Source: Devosia equisanguinis (lineage in GTDB: Bacteria > Pseudomonadota > Alphaproteobacteria > Rhizobiales > Hyphomicrobiaceae). From it: 35,577 nt of DNA. The notes beneath the pieces were generated by a model. The model had not been told where the DNA came from, made no database searches, and worked only from the letters and a program-made list of their open reading frames with translations. The translations under genes were made by a program, and so were the position numbers. Position 1 is the first letter of the stretch. Each line of letters begins with the position of its first letter. Location: contig CAMDBL010000016.1 in assembly GCA_945889015.1 (NCBI GenBank), forward strand, positions 1 through 35,577. The letters run 5' to 3'. Shown in pieces: positions 26,501 through 35,577 of this stretch.

Positions 26501-28198
26501 GTGCCCCGGAGCCTTCTTCTCGTGTTCGCTCGTTACAGCACCTGGCGTCGGACGCATCGGGCCGCGGATTTGCGCGCGCTGGCCCTGCACCGGGGGTTGC
26601 TGCCGACGTGGGGCGTGCTCGCGCTGTCACTCGCTGGCACCGGCCTGGCTGCCTCTGTCGCGCACCGGGCCGGCACCGCCACTCTCGTCCAGGAGTTCGA
26701 GACGACGATGGTGCGGGTCGAGAGCGAGATCGACCGGGTGATGTCCTCGTATCAGCGGACGCTGCTGGCGGGGGCCGGGCTGTTCGCCGCCAGCCCCACC
26801 CTTTCGCGGGATGGCTGGGGAGCGTTCGCGGCCAACCTCGCCATCGATCGCAATTTTCCGGGTATCCAGGGCCTCGGCTTCGCCAGGATCACTGATGTCG
26901 GGGACGGCAGCCTTGCCGATCCCGACGCGGCCAAGACCTCGATCGCGTATCTCGAGCCACGCGATTGGCGCAACGAGCGCGCGCTCGGCTACGACATGTT
27001 CGCCGAGCCGGTGCGCCGTGCGGCGATGCGGGGGGCGCGCGACACCGGCCTGCCGCGATTGACGCGGCGGGTGACACTTGTTCAGGAGACCGGCCAGGAC
27101 CAGCAGCCGGGCGTGCTGATGTATCTGCCGGTGTACGCCGGTCAGCCGCAATCGGTCGAGGAACGGCGCCGCGCCGCGATCGGCTACGTCTACGCCGCGT
27201 TTCGGATGCACGACCTCTTGACGCGAACGGTGGAACTCCAACTTCCGAAGTTGCTGGAGCACGTGCACCTGCGTCTCCTCGACGCCCCGCCGAAGGCCGG
27301 CGGGGAGCTGCTGTACGAGAGCGATGAAGCGGCCCCGGGCCCCGATACATTCCGCGGCCGGCTGAAAGGCACGCGCGATCTGCCTGTCGCGGGACAGCAA
27401 TGGCACATCGAGCTGGCGGCGAAGCAATCCTTCGGCGGCGCGGCGATAGGCACGTCGCCGTGGCTGGTGGCGGGGCTCGGCACCCTGCTCAGCCTTGTCA
27501 TCACGGCGATCGCGGCGGCGTTGTCGCTGTCACGGGCCGCGGCGGTCGAGGCGCAGCGCGGCCTGGCCCTCGAGGTGGCCGCGCGCACCCAGGCGGAGCG
27601 GCAGGTGCAACTCGCCAACCAGGAGCTGATCCACCGCGTAAAGAACATGATGGGGGTGATTTCCTCCATCGCGACGCAGACCGCCCGGTTCACACCCGAT
27701 CCCGCCCAGTTCATCTCTGCTTTTCGAGACCGGCTGGCGGCCCTCGGCCGAGTACACGATCACCTCAGGCCGGGCTCGCGTCACTATGCCGACCTCGGCG
27801 AGTTGGTGCGCGAGGTGCTGGCCCCCTACACGGATCTGCGCCCCGACCGGCTGCTGATCGCCGGTCCGCCGGTCGACGTGCCCTCCCAGGCGGCCCTGAT
27901 GTTGAGCCTCGTCGTCAACGAGCTGGCGACCAACGCCATCAAGTACGGCGCATGGTCGACGGCGGACGGGCGGATCGAGCTGGCTTGGCTGGTGTCGGGC
28001 GAAGGCAAGGACCGCGTGTTGCAGATGGAGTGGCGCGAGAGTGGCGGACCGCCGGTCGCCCCTCCGACACACCGAGGCTTCGGCTCGAACGTGCTCAAGT
28101 TCGCCGTTGAGCGGGGCCTCAAGGGGACGTTCTTGCCGGCCTACGAGCCTGCTGGCTTTCGTTGCACCTGGTCTTTCAACCTGGAGGGCGCCAACTGA
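26501..28198 (+). CDS. CHASE-domain sensor histidine kinase, HWE family
   Basis: GTG start; N-terminal TM, CHASE-like FETTMVRVESEIDRVMSSYQRTLLAGAGLFAASPTLSRDGWGAFAANLAIDRNFPGIQGLGFARI; LIHRVKNMMGVISSIATQTAR H-box; VVNELATNAIKYGAWS; MEWRESGGPP. Confidence 0.92.
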   Translation: MPRSLLLVFARYSTWRRTHRAADLRALALHRGLLPTWGVLALSLAGTGLAASVAHRAGTATLVQEFETTMVRVESEIDRVMSSYQRTLLAGAGLFAASPTLSRDGWGAFAANLAIDRNFPGIQGLGFARITDVGDGSLADPDAAKTSIAYLEPRDWRNERALGYDMFAEPVRRAAMRGARDTGLPRLTRRVTLVQETGQDQQPGVLMYLPVYAGQPQSVEERRRAAIGYVYAAFRMHDLLTRTVELQLPKLLEHVHLRLLDAPPKAGGELLYESDEAAPGPDTFRGRLKGTRDLPVAGQQWHIELAAKQSFGGAAIGTSPWLVAGLGTLLSLVITAIAAALSLSRAAAVEAQRGLALEVAARTQAERQVQLANQELIHRVKNMMGVISSIATQTARFTPDPAQFISAFRDRLAALGRVHDHLRPGSRHYADLGELVREVLAPYTDLRPDRLLIAGPPVDVPSQAALMLSLVVNELATNAIKYGAWSTADGRIELAWLVSGEGKDRVLQMEWRESGGPPVAPPTHRGFGSNVLKFAVERGLKGTFLPAYEPAGFRCTWSFNLEGAN

Positions 28199-28228
28199 GA
28201 ATCGCCATCGGTAGCGGTTCGCCGGCTT

Positions 28229-29407
28229 TCATTCCATGCCCTTGCGCATCTCGCGCGCGATGACGAGCTGCTGGATCTGCGTCGTGCCCTCGTAGATGCG
28301 CACCAGCCGCACGTCGCGATAGATCCGCTCGATCGGGTAGGCGGCCATGTAGCCGGCCCCTCCGAAGATCTGCACGGCTCGGTCGGCGACGCGGCCGACC
28401 ATCTCCGAGGCATACATCTTCACCGCCGCCGCCTCGATCACGATCGCCTGCCCCTGATCGAACCGCGCGGCCGCGTCGCGCAGCATCGCCTCGGCCGCGT
28501 AGCACTCCGTCCAGCTGTCGGCCAGCATCGCCTGCACGAGCTGGAACGAGCCGATCGGCGCGCCGAACTGCTTGCGCTCGCCCGAGTAGGTCATCGCCTC
28601 GTGGATCAGGCGGCGCGCGGTGCCGACACAGACCGCGCCGATGTGCAGGCGTCCGCGGTCCAGCACCTTCATCGCCGTCTTGAAGCCCTGCCCGGGCTTG
28701 AGGCCGATGATGCGGGAGGCCGGCACCTTCACGTCCTCGAAGATCACGTCGGAGGTGACGGTGCCGCGCTGGCCCATCTTGGCGTCCTTCTTGCCGAAGG
28801 AGATGCCGGGGCTGTCTGCGTCGACCAGGAAGGCGGAGATGCCGCCCGCACCCTTGATGCCGGGATCCGTGCGCGCCATCACCGTCAGCAGGTTGGCGCG
28901 GCGCGCGTTGGTGATGAACCGCTTGGTGCCGTTCAGCACGTAGTGGTCGCCCTGCTTGCGCGCACTGGTCTGCAGGGAGGCCGCGTCGGAGCCAGAACCA
29001 GGCTCGGTCAGGCAAAACGAGGACACGAGTTCGCCGGCCGCGAGTCTCGGCAGGAACGCCTGCTTCTGCTCCTCGGTACCGTCGATCAGGATGCCCATGG
29101 AGCCGATGCCGATGGTGGTGCCGAAGACGCCGCGGAACGCGGGGCAGGTCCACCCCAGCTCGACCGCGAGATCGACCTCCTGCGAGGCCGACAATCCGAT
29201 GCCGCCGTACTCCGCCGGGATCGTGATGCCGAACAGGCCGAGATCCTTGAGTTCCTTCACCACGGCGGCGGGCACCTCGTCGTTGGCCTCCACCTCCGTC
29301 TCGAGCGGGACCAGACGCTCGCGCACGTAGCGCTTGACCGTTCCCTTCAGTGTCTGGAACGTCTCGGCATCGACGCCGGCGAGACGGGGGCGGGCGGGGC
29401 TTGTCAT
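28229..29407 (-). CDS. Acyl-CoA dehydrogenase
   Basis: FGITIPAEYGGIGLSA, FCLTEPGSGSDAASLQTSARKQGDHYVLNGTKRFITNA, IFGGAGYMAAYPIERIYRDVRLVRIYEGTTQIQQLVIAREM. Start 29407 favoured over 29434. Confidence 0.95.
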   Translation of the reverse strand: MTSPARPRLAGVDAETFQTLKGTVKRYVRERLVPLETEVEANDEVPAAVVKELKDLGLFGITIPAEYGGIGLSASQEVDLAVELGWTCPAFRGVFGTTIGIGSMGILIDGTEEQKQAFLPRLAAGELVSSFCLTEPGSGSDAASLQTSARKQGDHYVLNGTKRFITNARRANLLTVMARTDPGIKGAGGISAFLVDADSPGISFGKKDAKMGQRGTVTSDVIFEDVKVPASRIIGLKPGQGFKTAMKVLDRGRLHIGAVCVGTARRLIHEAMTYSGERKQFGAPIGSFQLVQAMLADSWTECYAAEAMLRDAAARFDQGQAIVIEAAAVKMYASEMVGRVADRAVQIFGGAGYMAAYPIERIYRDVRLVRIYEGTTQIQQLVIAREMRKGME

Positions 29408-29574
29408 GTCTCGAATACCTCGCTGATGGACCATCGACTGCCGGACGGGCTTGCGGCGAGCTTAGCGTAGGCCGGCAGGGTGCAGAAGAGCGTTAGGCCG
29501 CGCTGCAACACCGGGTGGCAGGGCTGCGCCGGCGCGATTTCGTGCGCCTCCTCGGAATCGAGAAGGAGGTCATC

Positions 29575-30066
29575 GTGGCGGTTTTCGTCCACATCTGCGC
29601 CGAGGCCGACGTCAAGCGTATCCGTCGCACGGGGCTCAAGGTCCAGAAAGGACGCCACGGCATCTATGCGATGCCGGTGACGCCGGACTTCTACGCCAGC
29701 CACCAGTGGCTGCGCGAGCTGCGGCGCTGGTGCCCCGGTCCTGCCGTGGCGATCTACTTGCGCATTCCCGGCAAAGCGCCGGTGCTCTACGGTCACTATG
29801 GCGGTCCGCATGCACTGGGAACCGCCGACATGGCCGTGGCCGCGCTGCTGGCGGACCCCGATCACGCGCCCGGCTTCGAGTGCATTCTCGGTGGCGATAT
29901 CGCTCCCGGCGCCATCATCCGGGCGACGCCGATGAAGCCGATCACGGGCTGGCGCTATTATCCCAAGGCCAAGGGGCGCGAGCCCTGCGGCTGTCCTGCC
30001 TGCCAGCCGCGGGGGGAGCCGTTCTCGCGGCGCTTCCGGGAGCGGTACGAGGCGGAGAACGGGTAG
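29575..30066 (+). CDS. Uncharacterised 163-aa protein with C-terminal CxCxxC
   Basis: GTG 29575 preceded by AAGGAGGT; VAVFVHICAEADVKRIRRTGLKVQKGRHGIYAMPVTPDFYASHQWLREL...GWRYYPKAKGREPCGCPACQPRGEPFSRRFRERYE. Confidence 0.75.
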   Translation: MAVFVHICAEADVKRIRRTGLKVQKGRHGIYAMPVTPDFYASHQWLRELRRWCPGPAVAIYLRIPGKAPVLYGHYGGPHALGTADMAVAALLADPDHAPGFECILGGDIAPGAIIRATPMKPITGWRYYPKAKGREPCGCPACQPRGEPFSRRFRERYEAENG

Positions 30067-30133
30067 TCGCCCATGTCGACCTCGAAAGTGCTATGCAGGC
30101 CCATACCCGTACTTCGTGATCATCGAGGCTCCC

Positions 30134-30313
30134 ATGACCGCCGACATCGTCAATCTGAAGCAAGCTCGCAAGGCGAGGACGCGCGCCGACCGCTCGCGGG
30201 AGGCCGACGAGAACCGCGCCAAGTTCGGGCGCAGCAAGGCCGACCGGCAAAAGAGTGCTGTCGAGAAAGTGCTCGCGGCGCGCAAGCTGGATGCGCTCAA
30301 GCGTGAGACGTGA
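30134..30313 (+). CDS. DUF4169-like small protein
   Basis: MTADIVNLKQARKARTRADRSREADENRAKFGRSKADRQKSAVEKVLAARKLDALKRET, highly charged, recognised as the DUF4169 pattern. Confidence 0.85.
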   Translation: MTADIVNLKQARKARTRADRSREADENRAKFGRSKADRQKSAVEKVLAARKLDALKRET

Positions 30314-30382
30314 GGCCGTGCCAGTAGCCAGAAGCTGGACCAGAAGTGGGACCAGATCGCCGACCTTGCCACCGCCACACCC

Positions 30383-30601
30383 ATGACCGCCTCCGCCCGC
30401 CCGCAAAAGCGCTCGTTCACCATCCGTGGGCACCGCACCTCGATCAGCCTCGAGGCGGCGTTCTGGGAGGCGCTGCGTGAACTCGCCGCGCGGGATGGCG
30501 TGTCGCTCGCGGGCGCTGTCGAACGGATCGATGCCGAGCGCGGCGACACCAACTTGTCGAGCGCGGTGCGCGTCTGGGTGCTGGCACGCTATCGGACTTA
30601 G
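30383..30601 (+). CDS. Ribbon-helix-helix domain protein (RHH_4-like)
   Basis: RSFTIRGHRTSISLEAAFWEALRELAARDGVSLAGAVERIDAERGDTNLSSAVRVWVLARYR. Confidence 0.85.
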   Translation: MTASARPQKRSFTIRGHRTSISLEAAFWEALRELAARDGVSLAGAVERIDAERGDTNLSSAVRVWVLARYRT

Positions 30602-30643
30602 CCCTTCCTGCCCCGCTGGGGAGGAGCATTAGCGGTCCTGCCG

Positions 30644-33600
30644 TCAATTCGCGCCGATACCCGGCGAGCCGAAGGGATTGAACTTCGGCGGCTGTGGATT
30701 GTAGGGGCGCGGCGGGCCGAGACGGGCCGGCCGCTTGGGGCTTTCGGTGGCGGCTGGTGAGGGCTGCAGCGGGGCGCCGTCAGTCGCGGTCTGACCCGGC
30801 AATGTCGCCTGGGCGGACGTTGATGGGGCGGCCGTTCCTGGGGCCGCTGGAGAGGCGGTCCCCGGCGGGGGCAAATTCGGACGCACCTCGAAGCGTGGCG
30901 GCGGGCCGCTCGCCTTGGCGCCAAGCGGAGCAGGAACGATCGTGACAGGGGCGGATGCGGGAGCTGCCGTGGCGGGAGTCGTCCCGGGTGACGACTCGGA
31001 GGCGCGGCTTTCCTCCAACGCCTTCTTGCGTTCCTCCTCGAGCGCCTTCTGCCGCTCGATCTCGCGGCGCACGCGTTCCTCGTCCTCGCGGCGCAGCCTT
31101 TCCAGCTCCTCGACGTCGCGCTCCATGCGAAGCACCACGAGCACGCGCTCCAGAGCTTCCGTGTTCATGCGCGGCTCGATCGTCGGCAGACCCCCGAGCG
31201 GCCCGACGTAAACCAGGGAAATGCCGGGAAGAGCACCCTTGTTTGCCGACTGGCTGGCGAGCACCCGTTTGGGCGGTCCCTTCGGCTGCAGGCGCCATTC
31301 CGCGTCGAACTTCAGGCTCGTCAGCTCGACCGTCGTCTCGAGGCTGCCGCGTGCATCGTCCGTGGCGAAGTCAAGCTTTTGCACCTTGACCGCACCGTCC
31401 GCGATCTGCAGCGCGAGCTTGGTTGCGGGCACCCTCACCGTGCCGGCCGTCAGCCCCTCCGACAACAATTTGCGCAGCGCTTCTCCGCCCGCGTCGGCTT
31501 TGCCGTCGAGCACGGCATCGATGGCCCGTGGGACGGTGGACGGCGAATGGCGAAGAAGCTGGGTGCTGCCGAGCGTCAGCTCGCCCTTGCCCTGCAGCGC
31601 CTGCACGAGCGCCAGCGGAGTCAGTGCCCGGCCGGAGAACTGGGCGAGCAGGCTCGCTGCTCCCGTCGCGGTGGATTTTCCAGCGAGGCTCTCGAGCCTG
31701 GCGTCGTCGATGCGCAGCGCACCGGCGAGCGCGGCTCCGGCCATCGGCGCTTTCTCCAGCACCAGACGTGCCTTCAGCTCGCCACCGAGGGCGCGACCGT
31801 CGAGGTTCGTCAGCTTGATCTGACCGGGCGTGAGTTCGGCCTCGAGCGAGGCATCGGCGAGATCGAGGCCGGGGGCGAGGCTGAGCGTGCCCATGGCCAG
31901 CTTGATGCGCCCCTGCAGAGCGTCGAAGGCCGCGGCGTCGAACGGCCGATCCGGCCAGATCGGCGAGGCAGCATCGAGTGGGGCCGGGCCGCGTTGCGCC
32001 AGTACGGGTGCGAGAAGGTCGGCCAGCGACGCCTTGGCCACGAACAGGGAGGCGTCGGCCGACACGGCGCCGCCCTCCGGCCGGCTCAGCGTCAGGATGC
32101 CGGCGACCTCGCTGCCGCCGACCGCCAGCCCGCGTGACTTGATGCGCAGCGCGTCCGCCTTGGAACTGACCTCGACCGCACCCTTGAGTGTGGCGTCGCG
32201 GAGCCCGCCGATGCCGGAAAGCCCGAGCAGCGACAGCACCGGCTCGAAGCGAGCGGCGTCGACGCGGACGATGCCGTCGAGCTCGCGGGCGGCGCCGACC
32301 GGCTCGGCTATCCGTCCATCGAAGCCGAGGGTCAGCCCTTCGGCAGTCAGTGAAGCGAGGCCCAGGATGCCGTTGCGCGGCTGGCCGGTGAGTTCGAGCG
32401 AGAGGCTGCCGCCGCGCAGTGCCCGGGAGGCGACCGTTCCCGCCCCTGCGCCAGCGGCGGCCGTGCCTGATGCCGAGGCCGGATCGCCCGTGATCAGCTC
32501 CGCCAGGGCCAGCGCGGCATCGGCGCTGTCGATGCGAACGCGGGCCTCGACATGACCGTCGCGCCAGCGGGCCGGGCCGGTATCGAGGTCGAACCGGGCG
32601 ACGGCGCGGGCGCCGCGCACGACACCGTCGAAGGCGAGGTCGGTGGAGGTCGGCTGGCGCGCGCCGAGACGCAGGGAGCCGGCGAGCCTCGCAGGCGCTA
32701 GGCGTGCCAGCAGGGCGTCGCGGGTCTTGCCGGGGGCGCCCGCCGGCATGTCGAGCGCGGCGAGCAGGCTGCCCGCGGCGTCGGCCGTGTCGGCCACGAG
32801 CGTTGCGCGCACGACGCCCTTCGGCGCGGGATCGGTGATGCCGGTGATGTAGCCTTCGAGATCGAGCTTCAGCCCGTCCGCCGTCGTGAGCCGGGCCTGC
32901 GAGATCTGCAGTCTGCCGCCTTCGATCGAGAAGGTGGCATCGACATCACGATAGACCCGCTCCCCGTCGCCGAGCTCGGCGGCGCGAACGACAATGTGCG
33001 AATCGGTGGTGCCGGGAGCGATCACGCCGAGCAAGCCTGGTTTCGGCGCTGGTTTGGCAGCCGCGGCGGGCGTGGCCGGCGGCGATGGCCACAGCAGGGC
33101 CCTGGCCCGCTCGGGATCGAGCCCGCCGGGAAGCAGCGAAGTGAGATCGATCTGCTGGCCCTCGAGACGAAGATCGAGGCGACGCCGGCCTCCGGTCGAG
33201 TAGCCGATGGCGCCGGTCAGTGGTGGGGCGCCGTTCCATTCGGCCGCCAGGCCCGTCAGCTCGAAGCCCGTCGGCGTCAGCGACAGGCGGCCACCGATCG
33301 AGAACGATCCGTCCGACCGGCTGTCGATCAAGGTCTGGCCCTTGGCGGCCCAACCGAGAAAGCGGGCATGGCTGGTGCCGCGCAACGCCAGATCGCCGTC
33401 GAAGCTGTGCTCCCCGCCCTTGGAGGTGAGCGTGCCGGTCAGGTCGAGCTTGGCACCGCCTGGAAGGCCGGCGTGCAGCTCGCGCACCAGCATCGGTCCA
33501 CGAAACCGCTCGAGATGCAACCGCACGGCGCTGGCGACCTCGCCGCCAAGCGTGATCTGGTCGACGGTCAGCTGTGCGTCGACCTGCCCGCTCTCGGGCA

Positions 33601-34651
33601 GCAGGCCGACGAGGGTGGGCAGCAGCGTGCGTCCGGCCTCGACCGGGCCCGCCTCGGGGCGGCTCGCGGCGATCCGGTCGAGGTCGAGCCACTTGGAGGC
33701 GAGCGACAGCTTCAAGCGAAGTCCGTCTCGCCAGCCGATCCGGGCGTCGCCGCTGACGAGCTGTGGCTGCGCGCCCTGCTCGAAGACCAAGGCGATATCC
33801 GGCAGCACGACGCCGAACGCGTCGCCCTCGAGCTTGGAGCGAATCTCCAGATTGTCGCGGTCGGCGGGTTTGCGGGGGGCCTCCGTCGTGGGCGCCGTCG
33901 CGGGAAGTGGGATGCGCGCGGTCAACTCGCCGTCGATCCTGGGCTTGGCGCCGAGATCGAGCAGCCGGCCGTCGAGCGTGTAGGTCGCCTCGCTCAGCGG
34001 CGCATGCACGGTCGCCTTGAAGCGCACGGCGCCGTCGGGGTCGGGCTCCGCGGTCGCCAGCCGCACGTCGCGCGCGACGCCGTCCTTGGCGACGCTGCCA
34101 CGGAATTTGTACGGCCCGGCGAGGGCCTCGGCTGAGAGTTCGCCGTCGATCTGGTTGAGCTGCAACAGCGTGCCGTCGTTGCCCTTCACGCCGATCTGTC
34201 CGCCGATGATCTTCACCGCCTTCAGCCTGACCTCGGCCGGCAGGAACGTCGCCGCCGGCGCCAGCGCGACGTCGCGCCAGTTGCCGCGCCCCTCGGAGTC
34301 GATGGCCAGCGTCAGGATGGGCTGCTGCAACTCGATCTCGGTCGCCTCGATCGCACCGCGCAGCAGCGGCGTGATCGCGAGACCCATGGTGAACCCTTCG
34401 GCGCGAAAGAACGGCTCGCCGAGAGTGCCCGCGGTGTCGGAGATGCGGATTCGCTCGAACCTCACGTAGGGGCTCGGCAGCAGCCTGAGATTGACGCCGC
34501 CGCCGACCCGCACCTCACGGCCGAGAGCTCGCGAGGCTTCCTCCTCGAAGGTGCCGCGATACCGGTTCCAGTCGACGAGGTGTGGAATGATCAGCAACGC
34601 GCTGAGCACCGCGAGCACGATCCCGCCGATCCAGGTGAGCGCCTTGCCCAT
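30644..34651 (-). CDS. AsmA family protein (1335 aa)
   Basis: N-terminal MGKALTWIGGIVLAVLSALLIIPHLVDWNRYRGTFEEEASRALGREVRVGGGVNLRLLPSPYVRFERIRI; AsmA-like repeats; charged coiled-coil and Pro/Ala-rich C-terminal tail. Confidence 0.92.
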   Translation of the reverse strand: MGKALTWIGGIVLAVLSALLIIPHLVDWNRYRGTFEEEASRALGREVRVGGGVNLRLLPSPYVRFERIRISDTAGTLGEPFFRAEGFTMGLAITPLLRGAIEATEIELQQPILTLAIDSEGRGNWRDVALAPAATFLPAEVRLKAVKIIGGQIGVKGNDGTLLQLNQIDGELSAEALAGPYKFRGSVAKDGVARDVRLATAEPDPDGAVRFKATVHAPLSEATYTLDGRLLDLGAKPRIDGELTARIPLPATAPTTEAPRKPADRDNLEIRSKLEGDAFGVVLPDIALVFEQGAQPQLVSGDARIGWRDGLRLKLSLASKWLDLDRIAASRPEAGPVEAGRTLLPTLVGLLPESGQVDAQLTVDQITLGGEVASAVRLHLERFRGPMLVRELHAGLPGGAKLDLTGTLTSKGGEHSFDGDLALRGTSHARFLGWAAKGQTLIDSRSDGSFSIGGRLSLTPTGFELTGLAAEWNGAPPLTGAIGYSTGGRRRLDLRLEGQQIDLTSLLPGGLDPERARALLWPSPPATPAAAAKPAPKPGLLGVIAPGTTDSHIVVRAAELGDGERVYRDVDATFSIEGGRLQISQARLTTADGLKLDLEGYITGITDPAPKGVVRATLVADTADAAGSLLAALDMPAGAPGKTRDALLARLAPARLAGSLRLGARQPTSTDLAFDGVVRGARAVARFDLDTGPARWRDGHVEARVRIDSADAALALAELITGDPASASGTAAAGAGAGTVASRALRGGSLSLELTGQPRNGILGLASLTAEGLTLGFDGRIAEPVGAARELDGIVRVDAARFEPVLSLLGLSGIGGLRDATLKGAVEVSSKADALRIKSRGLAVGGSEVAGILTLSRPEGGAVSADASLFVAKASLADLLAPVLAQRGPAPLDAASPIWPDRPFDAAAFDALQGRIKLAMGTLSLAPGLDLADASLEAELTPGQIKLTNLDGRALGGELKARLVLEKAPMAGAALAGALRIDDARLESLAGKSTATGAASLLAQFSGRALTPLALVQALQGKGELTLGSTQLLRHSPSTVPRAIDAVLDGKADAGGEALRKLLSEGLTAGTVRVPATKLALQIADGAVKVQKLDFATDDARGSLETTVELTSLKFDAEWRLQPKGPPKRVLASQSANKGALPGISLVYVGPLGGLPTIEPRMNTEALERVLVVLRMERDVEELERLRREDEERVRREIERQKALEEERKKALEESRASESSPGTTPATAAPASAPVTIVPAPLGAKASGPPPRFEVRPNLPPPGTASPAAPGTAAPSTSAQATLPGQTATDGAPLQPSPAATESPKRPARLGPPRPYNPQPPKFNPFGSPGIGAN

Positions 34652-34697
34652 GTCCGCTTCCGTTCCGCGAGGCGGTCCCTAGAGCTCGCCCCGTCCC

Positions 34698-34733
34698 GTC
34701 CCGGCCGACGGCGCAAAGTGCCGTGTCCGGGAC
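34698..34733. promoter_or_regulatory. Compound stem-loop upstream of asmA
   Basis: GTCCCGG-ccg-ACGGCGC-AAA-GTGCCGT-gt-CCGGGAC: outer 7 bp perfect, inner 7 bp with one G-U. Confidence 0.5.
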
Positions 34734-34766
34734 TACCCTCTGTCCCGGCCCTTCTTGCCACAAAGC

Positions 34767-34798
34767 GTGGTGCGTTGCACGCGCCGACGACGCACCAC
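34767..34798. promoter_or_regulatory. Perfect 9-bp inverted repeat in the divergent asmA/uvrD-like intergenic region
   Basis: GTGGTGCGT-tgcacgcgccgacg-ACGCACCAC. Confidence 0.5.
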
Positions 34799-34984
34799 AC
34801 GGCGAATTGCGCACATTTGCCGAGGGCTCCGTGTCTTTGCCGCCGGACGGGCGCCGGAGGGGGACGGTGGGCGCACGACACGAGTGTGGGAATCGCGTCT
34901 GGCTCCATTGAAGTGCGGACCCCGATGCTTTAGTTGCAGATGATGCCGATATCACGCAAACATTCAGAGAACACGGCGGTGAAC

Positions 34985-35577
34985 ATGGCAGGCGATCCGG
35001 ACCTCGGCGACGAGGGCTCGCCACCGTTGCGTCCCGCCGCCGTTCCAGCGCCCGCCGCGCCTGCGCGCGCCGGCTCGATCTCGGCCCGCGCGCTCGCGGT
35101 GTCACGGCCCGAGGCGGCTTACCTCGAGGGCTTGAACCCCGAGCAGCGCGCCGCCGTCGAGACGCTGGACGGCCCCGTGCTCGTGCTGGCCGGCGCCGGC
35201 ACCGGCAAGACGCGTGTGCTGACCACGCGGATCGCGCACATTCTGGCGTCGCAGCGCGCGTTCCCGAGCCAGATCCTGGCGGTCACCTTCACCAACAAGG
35301 CCGCGCGCGAGATGCGCGAGCGCATCGGCCATCTGATCGGTGGCGCGGTCGAGGGGATGGCCTGGCTCGGCACGTTCCATTCGATCGGCGTCAAGATCCT
35401 GCGTCGTCATGCCGAGCTGGTCGGCCTCAAGTCCGGCTTCACCATCCTCGACATGGACGACCAGCTCCGCCTGGTGAAGCAGGTGATCGAGGCCGCCGGT
35501 CTCGACAAGGACCGCTGGCCCGCGCGTCAGCTCGCCTCGCTGATCGACAGCTGGAAGAACCGGGGCATGACGCCCGA
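34985..35577 (+). CDS. UvrD/PcrA-type ATP-dependent DNA helicase, truncated by the window end
   Basis: YLEGLNPEQRAAVETLDGPVLVLAGAGTGKTRVLTTRIAHIL, ILAVTFTNKAAREMRERI, WLGTFHSIGVKILRRHAELVGL; open to 35577. ATG 34985 or GTG 34980. Confidence 0.94.
   Translation, partial: MAGDPDLGDEGSPPLRPAAVPAPAAPARAGSISARALAVSRPEAAYLEGLNPEQRAAVETLDGPVLVLAGAGTGKTRVLTTRIAHILASQRAFPSQILAVTFTNKAAREMRERIGHLIGGAVEGMAWLGTFHSIGVKILRRHAELVGLKSGFTILDMDDQLRLVKQVIEAAGLDKDRWPARQLASLIDSWKNRGMTP

Noticed and set aside
25031-26590. 519-aa minus-strand ORF
   Set aside because: Antisense to the thiolase-like gene; no recognisable domain.
28176-29153. 325-aa minus ORF
   Set aside because: Out-of-frame reading of the acyl-CoA dehydrogenase gene.
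32996-34135. 379-aa + ORF
   Set aside because: Antisense to asmA; no domain.
1-35577. CRISPR array, tRNA, rRNA, prophage or complete insertion sequence
   Set aside because: No regularly spaced repeats, no cloverleaf or rRNA-like sequence noticed, no transposase or integrase ORF. A tRNAscan/barrnap/ISfinder run would be needed to be definitive.

Overview
This 35.6-kb, high-GC window looks like chromosomal DNA from an alphaproteobacterium, probably Rhizobiales (inferred from gene content and repeat style only). It is mostly ordinary housekeeping and metabolic genes, packed tightly with many convergent pairs. On the left edge is uvrB (minus strand, runs off the edge). Then, in order: a CBS-domain protein; a small membrane protein overlapping a TPR-like membrane protein; an SDR; a MoxR AAA ATPase; a methyltransferase; gamma-glutamyltransferase; an FAA hydrolase; cysteine synthase; 3-mercaptopyruvate sulfurtransferase; a Bug/TTT receptor with an MFS transporter; an arsR-acr3-arsC operon; RraA-like; azlCD; a TAXI receptor; ispG; zur-znuC-znuB; a thiolase-like protein; a CHASE/HWE histidine kinase; an acyl-CoA dehydrogenase; an uncharacterised 163-aa protein with a CxCxxC motif; a DUF4169-like protein; an RHH protein; a large AsmA protein; and a truncated UvrD/PcrA helicase on the right edge. 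I saw no rRNA, tRNA, CRISPR array or complete mobile element. The best leads are: (i) a palindromic repeat carried in frame inside uvrB (perfect 26-bp palindrome near the N-terminus, related copy near the C-terminus); (ii) a thiolase paralogue that lacks the second catalytic Cys and the NEAF motif; (iii) strong unexplained dyads/hairpins upstream of ggt, the FAA hydrolase, the SDR and asmA/uvrD; (iv) uncharacterised ORFs at 3493-4887 and 29575-30066. I did not see a clear multi-gene system that is obviously new.
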